Below are positions 50,050 through 57,780 of a stretch of DNA of 64,000 nucleotides, one piece after another. The position numbers were made by a program, and so were the translations under genes. This DNA comes from Peptoniphilus mikwangii. GTDB taxonomy: Bacteria; Bacillota; Clostridia; Tissierellales; Peptoniphilaceae. The DNA lies in NCBI RefSeq assembly GCF_000468535.1, contig NZ_AUQY01000005.1:267343-331342 (forward strand). Direction: 5' to 3'. The notes under the pieces were generated by a model. It made no database searches. It had not been told where the DNA came from and was given only the letters and a program-made list of their open reading frames with translations. The stretch's first letter is position 1; every line of letters begins with the position of its first letter.

Positions 50050-50484
50050 ATCAGAAGACGAAGAAGAAAAAAGACAAACAAAAATAAGATTTTTATAACA
50101 ATATTTTTTATGCTCTTACTAATCCTTTCCTACAAGGTACTTTCAAGAAGAAACAAGGTAATATATGTTGAATTGAAAGATACTTCTTATGTTGAGCTGA
50201 TACGCTTTACGGACAGTACAATGACGACTATAAATGATAAATCTAAATTAAGAGATATATTAATTGAAATAGATTCACTCAGCGGAGAAAAGACAACTGA
50301 ATTTACAGAATATGCTTCTCCCCCAAATTTTATAAATATTTATGACAAGAATTTTAAGAAGACAGAACTTGCAAAAACAGGATACTTTATAAAAATAAAC
50401 GGACAGTGGTATAAACTTGATCAAAAAAGCGTAGATAGATTTGACAGAGTATTTGAAAAATATAATAAAAACCCGTCAGAGTAA
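50050..50484 (+). CDS. Small membrane protein, likely non-ATG start
   Basis: About 144 residues with a very basic N terminus (RRRRRKKTNKNK), one hydrophobic segment and a soluble C-terminal domain (VELKDTSYVELIRFTDSTMTTI). Shine-Dalgarno AGGAGTGAT overlaps the PhzF gene stop (TAG). The ATT 50047 or ATC 50050 initiators are correctly placed; the next ATG (50110) would cut off the basic N terminus and part of the TM. Family unknown. Confidence 0.7.
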   Translation: MRRRRRKKTNKNKIFITIFFMLLLILSYKVLSRRNKVIYVELKDTSYVELIRFTDSTMTTINDKSKLRDILIEIDSLSGEKTTEFTEYASPPNFINIYDKNFKKTELAKTGYFIKINGQWYKLDQKSVDRFDRVFEKYNKNPSE

Positions 50485-50529
50485 ATTATATGTATTCGGA
50501 ATTTCTGACACATATATGAATTATACTGA

Positions 50530-50571
50530 AAACGGATGCTTTCCTATACTATAGGAGTCATCCGTTTTTTT
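50530..50571 (+). terminator. Terminator of the parA-parB operon
   Basis: AAACGGATG/CATCCGTTT stem (50530-50538, 50559-50567) with an inner CCTAT/ATAGG helix, then a T-run. Confidence 0.85.
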
Positions 50572-50722
50572 GTCTAATTTTTTGTAATAATAAATATACT
50601 TGTTTATTCTTTATAAAAGCTTCATATGGCAAGTAATTGTTTAATTAAACTTAAAAATATAAATAATCCTTTAAAAAATCAAATTAATATAGTACAATAA
50701 TATGTAAGGTATGTGAAAAAAA

Positions 50723-50752
50723 TTGACAAATTGTGATAAATTTAAATATATT
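50723..50752 (+). promoter_or_regulatory. Candidate promoter of the SLH gene
   Basis: -35 TTGACA (50723-50728), 18-bp spacer, -10 TATATT (50747-50752). It would give a leader of about 130 bases. Confidence 0.5.
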
Positions 50753-50807
50753 CGCATGATAATGAGACAAAATCACAAATTTGCACCATTATGGCATATG
50801 TTTATAA

Positions 50808-50850
50808 TTGGCTGAAATATATCTTACATATTAGATATATCTTTTGCCAA
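50808..50850 (+). promoter_or_regulatory. Leader hairpin of the SLH gene
   Basis: Outer TTGGC/GCCAA (50808-50812, 50846-50850) and inner ATATATCT/AGATATAT (50817-50824, 50833-50840) helices, located about 26 bp before the GGGAGGAA ribosome site. Not followed by a U-run that ends transcription before the gene, so probably a stability or control element rather than a terminator. Confidence 0.55.
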
Positions 50851-50890
50851 ATTTTTATAAAATTTTAACAAATAAGGGAGGAACAAAACA

Positions 50891-53140
50891 ATGAAAAGAG
50901 CAATTAAAAAATCTATGTATTTAATGATGGCTCTACTAATGACACTTAGCATATTTGTCGGTGGAACAAATGTGTTTGCAAGAATTACGGATCTTGAGAC
51001 GCTAAAATTAGAAGGAGATATTTTAATAGGTGATGAAACGGAACATGATAAAGTGTTTTTACTTGAAAAAAGCGAAAATGATATTGAATTTACAGTAGCT
51101 TTAGATGTAAAGCCTATAAAAGATAAAGTAAAAAAAATAGAAAACGATTATCAAATGAATCAGGGCCTAAAGACATACGTTTCAAACTTGGATTATACTA
51201 CGACAGTAACACTTGAATTACCTAATCAAATGGACTTTGACCCGACAACAACATTAGCTGTTTTAGAAGGCGTAAATGGTGCACTTACAATAACAGATAT
51301 ACAAAAAGAAGATAAAAAAGTAACTGTAACAATAAAACTTGTTGGGCAAGATGCAATAGAAGACTATCAAGGAATAGTTACCGCAATAAATAAGTTAGAT
51401 GATATAATAAAAGTAAAATTAAAGGGAGCTAAGTTTAACACGGATGCTAGCCCTAATACCAACTATACAGTAAAGGGAAAAATAGGTGGGAAACTTAAAG
51501 CTAACGTGGAAAGAGAAGATTTCTCTAAGGCCAGAGCAACAAACGGCAATGTTTACGTACCGTTTAACTTCGAATTTAAGGTAGAGCAATCAGAAACAGG
51601 TAAAGACTTTATACTCACAAATGATCCTAATAATAAAGATATTCAATTCACATTGAAATTTAAGAAAAAAGTTTTAGAATCACCACTTGATGAAAAAACT
51701 ACTTTATATGGTGATATTTTAGTTGGGAAAGAAACAGAACACGATAAGGTTTATGAAGTTTCAACAAAAGAAGAAAAAGTTAATTTTACAGGTGTAGTAA
51801 ATGTTTTACCTATAGTTGATAATTTTAAAGAATTTGAAAAATTGTTTACAGAGAATAATTTTGATATTGAAGAGATTTCTATATCAGGACTTGATCATGT
51901 TATGACAGGTACTTTTATGCTACCGAATGAAATGGACTTTGACCCGGCTACAGTACAAGCTACTTTAGAGGGAGCAAATGGAAAATTTGAAATAACAAAT
52001 ATAAAAACAGAAGGCAGAAAAGTAACCATAACAATGAAGTTTGTAGGACAAGATAAAATAAAGACTTACAAAGATATAATGGATTTGGTTAATGGAATAA
52101 AAGAGGAGTTAAAAGTAACTTTAAGCGGGGTGAAATTCAACTCATCTGCTAAAGCTAATACCAATTATACAGTAGTAGGTACATTAAAAGGATATTTTAA
52201 AGCGGCTGCTGAATTTAAGCTACCTGAAATAAGAGTAGCTACTATAAGAGCTACTGATAATTCAATAGAAAGCTATGTTATACAAAAACTTGATTTTGAC
52301 TATGAAGCTATACAATCTGATGAAGGTAGAGATTTTATAATAAAAGATGCTCCAAAACCGCAAGCAGATGTAATTCAATTCACATTGAAATATTTAAAAG
52401 ATATTGAAAGTCCTTATGTGAAACCTCCGGTAGTAAAAGTAGGAACACTATTACTATCAAAGTCGGAAGAAAAGAATATATCAACAGAAATCCACATAGC
52501 ATATATAAAAGGATACGAAGACCAAACTGTTAGAGGAAACGGAAATCTTACAAGAGCTGAAGCGGCGGCAATGGTAACAAGACTTGCAAAAATGGATTTG
52601 ACAGATAATACAAAAGCTGACTACCAAGACTTAAAAGAAAATGCTTGGTACAATAAATATATAAATGCTGCTCTAAAAGCAAATATGATTGACCCGGACG
52701 GAAATAACATAAGACCGAATGACAAGATAACAAGAGCGGAATTTGCAAAGATGATTGCAACAATAGATAAAAGCAGCAAGGGTTTATTAACTTTTGCAGA
52801 TGTAAAGAGTCATAAATACGAAAAAGAAATAAATCAAATATCAGCAAACAAGAGAATCGTTGGCTATGAAGACGGAACTTTCAGACCGGACAACAATTTG
52901 ACAAGAGCTGAAGCGGCGGCAATGTTAAACAGACTACTGAACAGAGTAGCTGATCAAACAGCAATAGCAGGTCATGAACAAGAATTAGTACAATTCAAAG
53001 ACTTAAGCAAAACAGACTGGTTCTATTATGAAATAATAGAAGCGTCAAACACACATGAATTTACAAGAAGAAATACAAAAGATGAATTTGATAGAGTACA
53101 TGAAGATTGGCTAAAATTGTTAATTTCAAATTTGAAATAA
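50891..53140 (+). CDS. SLH-domain surface protein with a duplicated novel domain
   Basis: 749 residues. Signal peptide (1-30, cut after NVFA), then two homologous units of about 220-240 residues (about 32-250 and 265-510). Each unit has GDILIG.ETEHDKV, LPN.MDFDP, LVGQD/FVGQD, VKLKGAKFN/VTLSGVKFN and ANTNYTV motifs. Three C-terminal S-layer homology motifs follow (about 530-690, each with LTRAEAAAM or ITRAEFAKM). It anchors non-covalently to a pyruvylated cell-wall polymer. The duplicated domain is not one I recognise. GGGAGGAA ribosome site. Ends at a strong terminator. Confidence 0.88.
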   Translation: MKRAIKKSMYLMMALLMTLSIFVGGTNVFARITDLETLKLEGDILIGDETEHDKVFLLEKSENDIEFTVALDVKPIKDKVKKIENDYQMNQGLKTYVSNLDYTTTVTLELPNQMDFDPTTTLAVLEGVNGALTITDIQKEDKKVTVTIKLVGQDAIEDYQGIVTAINKLDDIIKVKLKGAKFNTDASPNTNYTVKGKIGGKLKANVEREDFSKARATNGNVYVPFNFEFKVEQSETGKDFILTNDPNNKDIQFTLKFKKKVLESPLDEKTTLYGDILVGKETEHDKVYEVSTKEEKVNFTGVVNVLPIVDNFKEFEKLFTENNFDIEEISISGLDHVMTGTFMLPNEMDFDPATVQATLEGANGKFEITNIKTEGRKVTITMKFVGQDKIKTYKDIMDLVNGIKEELKVTLSGVKFNSSAKANTNYTVVGTLKGYFKAAAEFKLPEIRVATIRATDNSIESYVIQKLDFDYEAIQSDEGRDFIIKDAPKPQADVIQFTLKYLKDIESPYVKPPVVKVGTLLLSKSEEKNISTEIHIAYIKGYEDQTVRGNGNLTRAEAAAMVTRLAKMDLTDNTKADYQDLKENAWYNKYINAALKANMIDPDGNNIRPNDKITRAEFAKMIATIDKSSKGLLTFADVKSHKYEKEINQISANKRIVGYEDGTFRPDNNLTRAEAAAMLNRLLNRVADQTAIAGHEQELVQFKDLSKTDWFYYEIIEASNTHEFTRRNTKDEFDRVHEDWLKLLISNLK

Positions 53141-53177
53141 AAATTAAATAAAAGTTGTTTAAAAATAATTTAACGGC

Positions 53178-53226
53178 AAAAAGAGTCTACTTTGAGGAAA
53201 ATTTCTCAAAGTAGACTCTTTTTAAC
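53178..53226. terminator. Strong terminator between convergent SLH and hutG genes
   Basis: 19-bp perfect stem (53178-53196 with 53205-53223), loop of eight bases, with A-run on one side and T-run on the other; works in both directions. Confidence 0.9.
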
Positions 53227-53324
53227 TTTTGATTTAAAAATTTTATAATATAAAAATATACTCTGTGCCGATTTACACGATGTAAATAATATATAAAAGC
53301 TGAATGCTTATCTTATTTAAATAA

Positions 53325-54329
53325 TTATTGTTTAAATTTTGCAAGTGATGTTACGACAGAGAAAATCAGAACGGCTGCCAAACTTGCGGTTGTGCTGTCC
53401 TGGTCAAATCGTGGCGAAACTTCGGCAATATCAAAGCTGATTACCTTGTTGTAAGAGAAAATTCTCTTTAAGAATAAGATAACTTTTTCCGGGTCAAGTC
53501 CCAATGGCTGAGGAGCACTTACCCCTGGTGCAAAGGATGTTGAGAAAACATCGGAGCAGATAGTTACATAAATATTGTCCTGCTCACGAATAAAATCATC
53601 AAGCTTTTCAAAAATTGAATACATATCCCCATTTACAATATCCTTTGCAAGTACATATTTAGCGCCGATTTCATCTGCATATTTAAATAGATTTACAGTA
53701 TTTGAATGTCTTTGGACTCCAAGACAGAAATAGGAATATTTAATTCCCTCTTCTTTGTTCATGTCATAGATTTGTCTGAACATCGTACCTGAAGATCCTC
53801 CGGTTTCAGCATAAGGTCTTAAATCAAAATGGGCATCAAAATTTATGATACCTATATTTTGCTTAGTTCCGGTATTTTTATAGTGGTTAAACAATCCCAT
53901 ATAGTGTCCGAATGCAATTTCATGTCCTCCGCCAAGAAGTATCGGAAATAAATTTAAACTTAAAATTTTATCTACGGCTTTTGCCAAATTTTCCTGAGCT
54001 TCAATAAGAGAAAGATTATCTACATAGATGTTGCCCGCATCAAAGAGTTTTATATCTGAGTTGAATTGGCACGGCAAATTTGAAAGTTCTTTTCTGATAC
54101 TCCTGGGGCCGTTTGCAGCTCCTACTCTACCCTTGTTCAAATTTATACCGTAATCACACTCAAATCCTAAAAATGCGAATCCGAGTTTTCCTTTAAATAC
54201 TTCTGATCTATCGTCATTCAGGTCTAAAAACTCAACCCATTGATGCCATCTGAAACAGTCATAGTCCTCATTGGAATCTATTCGTCCGTTCCAAAAACTT
54301 TTATTGCCTGCAATATAATTTTTTAACAT
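53325..54329 (-). CDS. Formimidoylglutamase / arginase-family ureohydrolase (HutG-like)
   Basis: 334 residues. Manganese-binding ureohydrolase of the arginase family: LLGGGHEIAFG, INFDAHFDLR, and APGVSAPQPLGLDP. One of the usual pair of Asp ligands in the DxD motif is replaced by Cys here (ICSDVFSTSFAPG). Would release formamide and glutamate from formimidoylglutamate, the last step of histidine degradation, though no other hut gene is visible in this window. Other ureohydrolase activity (agmatine or guanidino acids) is possible. Confidence 0.83.
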   Translation of the reverse strand: MLKNYIAGNKSFWNGRIDSNEDYDCFRWHQWVEFLDLNDDRSEVFKGKLGFAFLGFECDYGINLNKGRVGAANGPRSIRKELSNLPCQFNSDIKLFDAGNIYVDNLSLIEAQENLAKAVDKILSLNLFPILLGGGHEIAFGHYMGLFNHYKNTGTKQNIGIINFDAHFDLRPYAETGGSSGTMFRQIYDMNKEEGIKYSYFCLGVQRHSNTVNLFKYADEIGAKYVLAKDIVNGDMYSIFEKLDDFIREQDNIYVTICSDVFSTSFAPGVSAPQPLGLDPEKVILFLKRIFSYNKVISFDIAEVSPRFDQDSTTASLAAVLIFSVVTSLAKFKQ

Positions 54330-54448
54330 ATTATCACCTATTAAATATATTTTCTATTCTATTTTACATCTAAATTAAAAAAATGTCATAAAATATTTGT
54401 TAAATAAACAATAGCTTAAAAAAACTGTTTTTAAATGAATAATAAAAA

Positions 54449-54464
54449 GCCGGATTTCTCCGGC
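54449..54464 (-). terminator. Terminator of the oadB-oadG unit
   Basis: GCCGGA-TTTC-TCCGGC stem-loop, five A upstream on the plus strand giving a U-run on the minus strand transcript. Confidence 0.85.
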
Positions 54465-54469
54465 ATTTT

Positions 54470-54589
54470 TCAGTTATTAAAAATCCTGCACATTAGTGCC
54501 ACTATAAGTGCAAGTATTCCGAGAACTACGAATATTGCAAGCATTCCCTTTACCATTATTTCAAGAGATATTAAAAAATTTGTGTTCAT
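54470..54589 (-). CDS. Mini OadG-like sodium-pump decarboxylase small subunit
   Basis: 39 residues (MNTNFLISLEIMVKG... CRIFNN) with one membrane helix (about 13-33), preceded by AGGAGGTAAAA. Located 9 bp after the OadB-like gene and ending at the next terminator. The layout (single helix near the N terminus, next to beta) matches the gamma/delta subunits of sodium-pump decarboxylases, but it is much shorter than the usual 80-100 residues. Confidence 0.75.
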   Translation of the reverse strand: MNTNFLISLEIMVKGMLAIFVVLGILALIVALMCRIFNN

Positions 54590-54598
54590 TTTTACCTC

Positions 54599-55735
54599 CT
54601 ATAAGTAATTTTGTATAATGTTTAATATTACTCCACCTGCAACGACAGAACCTATTTGACCTGATACATTTGCACCTATTGCATGCATTAAAAGGTGATT
54701 TGTGGGATCTTCTTTAAGTCCCATTTTTTGAACTACTCTTGCAGACATAGGAAATGCCGAAATTCCTGCCGCTCCTATCATTGGATTGATTTTGTCTTTT
54801 GCAAATATATTTATAACTTTTGCAAATAAGACTCCTCCAATTGTATCAAATATAAAAGCAATTAGACCTATAAGCATTATTAGAAGTGTTTCTACTGTTA
54901 CAAAGTGTTCAGCCCTCATTGAAAAAGCGATTGTTATTCCAAGGAGCAGTGTTATCAGGTTTGCAAGAGAGGTACTTGCAGTTTCAGTAAGGCTGTATAA
55001 GACACCTGATTCTCTTATCAAATTTCCAAACATTAAAAATCCCACGAGTGATACACTCATCGGTGCGACTATTCCTGCGATTATTGTAACTATTATCGGA
55101 AATAATATTCTTGCTTTTTTCGTTACATTTTTCGGATTGTATTTCATTTTTATAAGACGTTCATTTTTTGTTGTCACAAGTTTTATTGCAAACGGCTGAA
55201 CAATTGGAACAAGTGCCATATATGAATATGCCGCAACTGCTATTGCACCCATATATTTTGATTTTAATATTTGTGATACGAGAATTGATGTAGGTCCGTC
55301 CGCTGCACCTATTATTCCTATTGAAGCAGCATCTTTAAGGTCGAATCCGAGAAGTGTTGCAAGAGATAGAGCAAAAAATATTCCGAATTGTGCCGCTGCT
55401 CCGAAAAGTAGCATCTTTGGATTTGAAAGTAACGGGCCGAAATCTATCATGGCACCTATTCCTATAAAGAGAAGTAGAGGAAGAGCTTCTGATGCTTCTA
55501 TTCCCGTATTAAAAAGCCATTCAATAATTCCGTTTACTTCACCTATACCTGTCATCACCTGATTTATCGCTCCACTAAGCGGTAAATTTACAACTATTGC
55601 ACCAAAACCCATTGGAAGCAATAAAGCAGGTTCAAATTCTTTTACAATTGCAAGATAAATTAAGAGAAATCCAACCAAGTACATTACAATTTGTTGCCAT
55701 GTAATGCTGAGAAGTCCCTCATATAAAAATTCCAT
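54599..55735 (-). CDS. Sodium ion-translocating decarboxylase beta subunit (OadB/GcdB/MmdB)
   Basis: 378 residues, around ten hydrophobic segments. Motifs: FGAIVVNLPLSG, LPLLLFIGIGAMIDFGPLL, GAADGPTSILVSQILK and AISAFPMSARVVQK-like (GISAFPMSARVVQKMG), including the conserved Asp and Asn/Ser residues of the sodium channel. Decarboxylates carboxybiotin and exports Na+. The carboxyltransferase alpha and biotin-carrier genes are not in the neighbourhood, so the substrate (oxaloacetate, methylmalonyl-CoA or glutaconyl-CoA) is undecided. Confidence 0.93.
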   Translation of the reverse strand: MEFLYEGLLSITWQQIVMYLVGFLLIYLAIVKEFEPALLLPMGFGAIVVNLPLSGAINQVMTGIGEVNGIIEWLFNTGIEASEALPLLLFIGIGAMIDFGPLLSNPKMLLFGAAAQFGIFFALSLATLLGFDLKDAASIGIIGAADGPTSILVSQILKSKYMGAIAVAAYSYMALVPIVQPFAIKLVTTKNERLIKMKYNPKNVTKKARILFPIIVTIIAGIVAPMSVSLVGFLMFGNLIRESGVLYSLTETASTSLANLITLLLGITIAFSMRAEHFVTVETLLIMLIGLIAFIFDTIGGVLFAKVINIFAKDKINPMIGAAGISAFPMSARVVQKMGLKEDPTNHLLMHAIGANVSGQIGSVVAGGVILNIIQNYL

Positions 55736-55778
55736 TCTCTTCCTCCTAAAATTTGAGATTTAAAAATATACAAGCTAT

Positions 55779-55807
55779 ATTATATAAAAATTTTAAAAAA
55801 ATTCCAA
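55779..55807 (-). promoter_or_regulatory. Promoter of the OadB-like gene
   Basis: Minus strand: -35 TTGGAA (55807-55802), 17-bp spacer, -10 TATAAT (55784-55779), about 45 bp upstream of the start. Confidence 0.55.
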
Positions 55808-55820
55808 TTGAATTGATCTT

Positions 55821-55858
55821 AAAAAATAAAAAAATCCCCATTAACTAATGAGGATTTT
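55821..55858 (-). terminator. Terminator of the B3/4 gene
   Basis: AAAATCC/GGATTTT outer (55831-55837, 55852-55858) and CATT/AATG inner helices; on the minus strand it runs into a long T-rich tract. Confidence 0.7.
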
Positions 55859-55861
55859 AAA

Positions 55862-56560
55862 TTAAAGTTCTACTTCGTTATTTTCACAGTCTAACATATG
55901 AAGATAAACATCCGCATTTAAATATTTTTTGGTATTTTCAGATATAAATTCAAGTGCAGATTTAAGATCATCAATTCTGTCATCTACAATTTCCATAATT
56001 AGAAAGGCATTTTTAGTGTCATCTTTAATCATTGTTCTTTGACAATCTCTCCAATTAAAGCAACGACAAATTGCACCTTCATCATCTTTGTAGCAAAGTT
56101 CTCCCAGATAAGTTTCTTCATTTCTGTCTGAACCTATTGCAAAAAATTCATCTCCGCCTTCTGTGATTGTAAGTCTTAAATCTCCTACAAATGCGTCCAT
56201 ATCTTCGGCTCCGCAAGGAAGTCCAAATTTTAATGAAGCTGTATTGTATATATCAACAAGAGTATTTATTGAGCCTACAATATTTCCGGTATCAACTCTC
56301 TTTAGAAGAGCTTCTATTGAACATCTTGCACCTTTTTTTGTCTTAAATTTTTTAAAAGCTTCTCTCCAGACTGCGATAACCGGATTTTCACTAAGTGTAT
56401 TTTTAACTAAATACTTTTCAGCTTCGGAGTTTGCATCTACAAGCATTCTTCTAACTTCAACAGGGCTTTCGTTATTTTGCATATTCTTTATTAAAAGCAC
56501 GCCGAGTTTAGCATTGGGAAATAATTCAAAAAAACTCTTATCAGCTATAAATTTACTCAT
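55862..56560 (-). CDS. B3/4 domain protein (PheT-like tRNA-editing fold)
   Basis: 232 residues of the B3/B4 domain of phenylalanyl-tRNA synthetase beta subunit, free-standing. Marks are VEVRRMLVDANSEAEKYLV, PVIAVWREAFKKFKTKKG.RCSIEALLKRV, and CFNWRDCQRT. Free-standing versions are thought to edit or bind aminoacyl-tRNA but are not well studied. ATG 56560 is eight bases from GGAG and chosen over 56566. Confidence 0.87.
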   Translation of the reverse strand: MSKFIADKSFFELFPNAKLGVLLIKNMQNNESPVEVRRMLVDANSEAEKYLVKNTLSENPVIAVWREAFKKFKTKKGARCSIEALLKRVDTGNIVGSINTLVDIYNTASLKFGLPCGAEDMDAFVGDLRLTITEGGDEFFAIGSDRNEETYLGELCYKDDEGAICRCFNWRDCQRTMIKDDTKNAFLIMEIVDDRIDDLKSALEFISENTKKYLNADVYLHMLDCENNEVEL

Positions 56561-56664
56561 AATCATCTCTCCTTTTATTAATTACAAACATTATATCAAA
56601 TAATTCAAGATTTGTAATGTTGTGTTAAGAATAATTAAAATAAGTTTAAGAAAGTTTAGTTTAT

Positions 56665-56687
56665 GTTTCAAGCAGCTATTTGGGTAT
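56665..56687 (+). promoter_or_regulatory. Possible SigB-type promoter
   Basis: GTTTCA (56665-56670) and GGGTAT (56682-56687) resemble the -35/-10 of SigB promoters (GTTT...GGGTAT), but the spacer of 11 bp is short. It is about 40 bp upstream of the holin-like gene. Confidence 0.3.
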
Positions 56688-56728
56688 ATATAAAACATAG
56701 AAAAAATTGAGAAGTAGGAGGAAGTAAT

Positions 56729-57058
56729 ATGGGAAAACTCATAGTAAAAATTTTAGTCAGTGCAGTTGCAATTTGTATTGCCGCTCTTTTAAGTCCTATG
56801 ACTGTTTCCAACTATTCAAGCGCGGTTGTTGCAGCGATTATAATAGGAATACTTGATTGGTTGATTACTAAGTTTACGGGAATAGATGCTTCCCCTAAAG
56901 GCAGAGGAGCTATCGGATTTATAACAGCAGCATTGATACTCTATATTACCGGAAAAATAGTAGACGGATTTTCAACAGGTATAATCGGAGCCTTTATAGG
57001 AGCCTTTATACTTGGAATAGTAGATGCCGTAATTCCACCGGATAAAAGACCTATGTAA
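56729..57058 (+). CDS. Phage-holin-like (YvlD-type) four-TM membrane protein
   Basis: 109 residues, about four hydrophobic segments: KILVSAVAICIAALLSP, AAIIIGILDWLITKF, IGFITAALILYITGKIVDG and GIIGAFIGAFILGIVDAVI, then a short basic tail. Resembles the Phage_holin_4_2/YvlD family; it is not in a prophage here, so a role in envelope stress is more likely. Start has AGGAGG. Confidence 0.8.
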   Translation: MGKLIVKILVSAVAICIAALLSPMTVSNYSSAVVAAIIIGILDWLITKFTGIDASPKGRGAIGFITAALILYITGKIVDGFSTGIIGAFIGAFILGIVDAVIPPDKRPM

Positions 57059-57064
57059 GAATGT

Positions 57065-57107
57065 AAAACTTCTTTTGTCAGAAAAAACTGCAAAAGAAGT
57101 TTTTTAT
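57065..57107 (+). terminator. Terminator of the holin-like gene
   Basis: AAAACTTCTTTTG/CAAAAGAAGTTTT 13-bp stem, then T-run. Confidence 0.85.
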
Positions 57108-57220
57108 TTATGAACATCAGTTGAAGACAACAGATTTTATGAAAATTTAGAAAAGCTTTATTATGTGATATAATAAAATGAAAATGAGTTAAAGAAATTA
57201 TAATTATTGGAGGCTGCATT

Positions 57221-57577
57221 ATGAAAATAGAATTATCAAGATTTCGCGTTCGGGATGGTAAGTCAGAAGTGGTAGATATGTGGATGAATTTTTTAAATGA
57301 ATATATGGAGGATGTATTGCTTACTTTAGACAGAGAAAAAATGTATGTTGAAACTATTTTCAGAGAGAAATCTGATAACGCTGAGTATCTCTATTGGTAT
57401 TCTATTCAGGGAGAAAATGGCATAAATGTAGAAGATTCTAATTCGTGGATAGATAAAAAACATCTTGAATACTGGGACGAATGTATTGACAAAAACTATC
57501 ATGTTGATATGTCAATGCAGGTTTCTATGATTCCACATCACATAGCTAAGTTGATGACAGATAATACTAAAGCATGA
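57221..57577 (+). CDS. DUF6176 family protein
   Basis: 118 residues: IELSRFRVRDGKSEVVDMWMNFL, EKMYVETIFRE, YWYSIQGENG and DKKHLEYWDECID are characteristic of DUF6176. A small soluble protein of unknown function, perhaps a dimeric alpha/beta barrel. GGAGG seven bases before ATG. The 200 bp after it holds no supported gene. Confidence 0.83.
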   Translation: MKIELSRFRVRDGKSEVVDMWMNFLNEYMEDVLLTLDREKMYVETIFREKSDNAEYLYWYSIQGENGINVEDSNSWIDKKHLEYWDECIDKNYHVDMSMQVSMIPHHIAKLMTDNTKA

Positions 57578-57747
57578 CCTTAGGCATATCAAAAGAAAAC
57601 ACAATTAAATAAATTACTAATAGTAAGTAAAAGTAAATATCCGGTACTTCTTTTTTTATGTTTTAAAAATAAGGAGGAAAAGAAAAAAGAAACGGTATTA
57701 GAGAAAATAAGAAAAATTGTGGAAATTTTTGTAGGGATTTAATTAAA

Positions 57748-57775
57748 AAGGCTATGGGTAAAAACTCATAGCCTT
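57748..57775 (-). terminator. Terminator of the class V aminotransferase gene
   Basis: AAGGCTATG/CATAGCCTT stem (57748-57756, 57767-57775); minus-strand transcript then reads TTTAATT. Confidence 0.8.
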
Positions 57776-57780
57776 AAGAT

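Larger units (their letters stand above)
50485..50890 (+). other. Intergenic region upstream of the SLH gene
   Basis: About 400 bp with no ORF supported by a ribosome site. It contains a terminator for the preceding gene, one candidate promoter, and a large hairpin in the leader of the SLH gene. Confidence 0.6.

Noticed and set aside
57671-57743. Short frame (EKVLEKIRKIVEIF-like amphipathic peptide) after a strong Shine-Dalgarno
   Set aside because: There is no ATG, GTG or TTG start in the frame close to the ribosome site; it may be a relic or chance.
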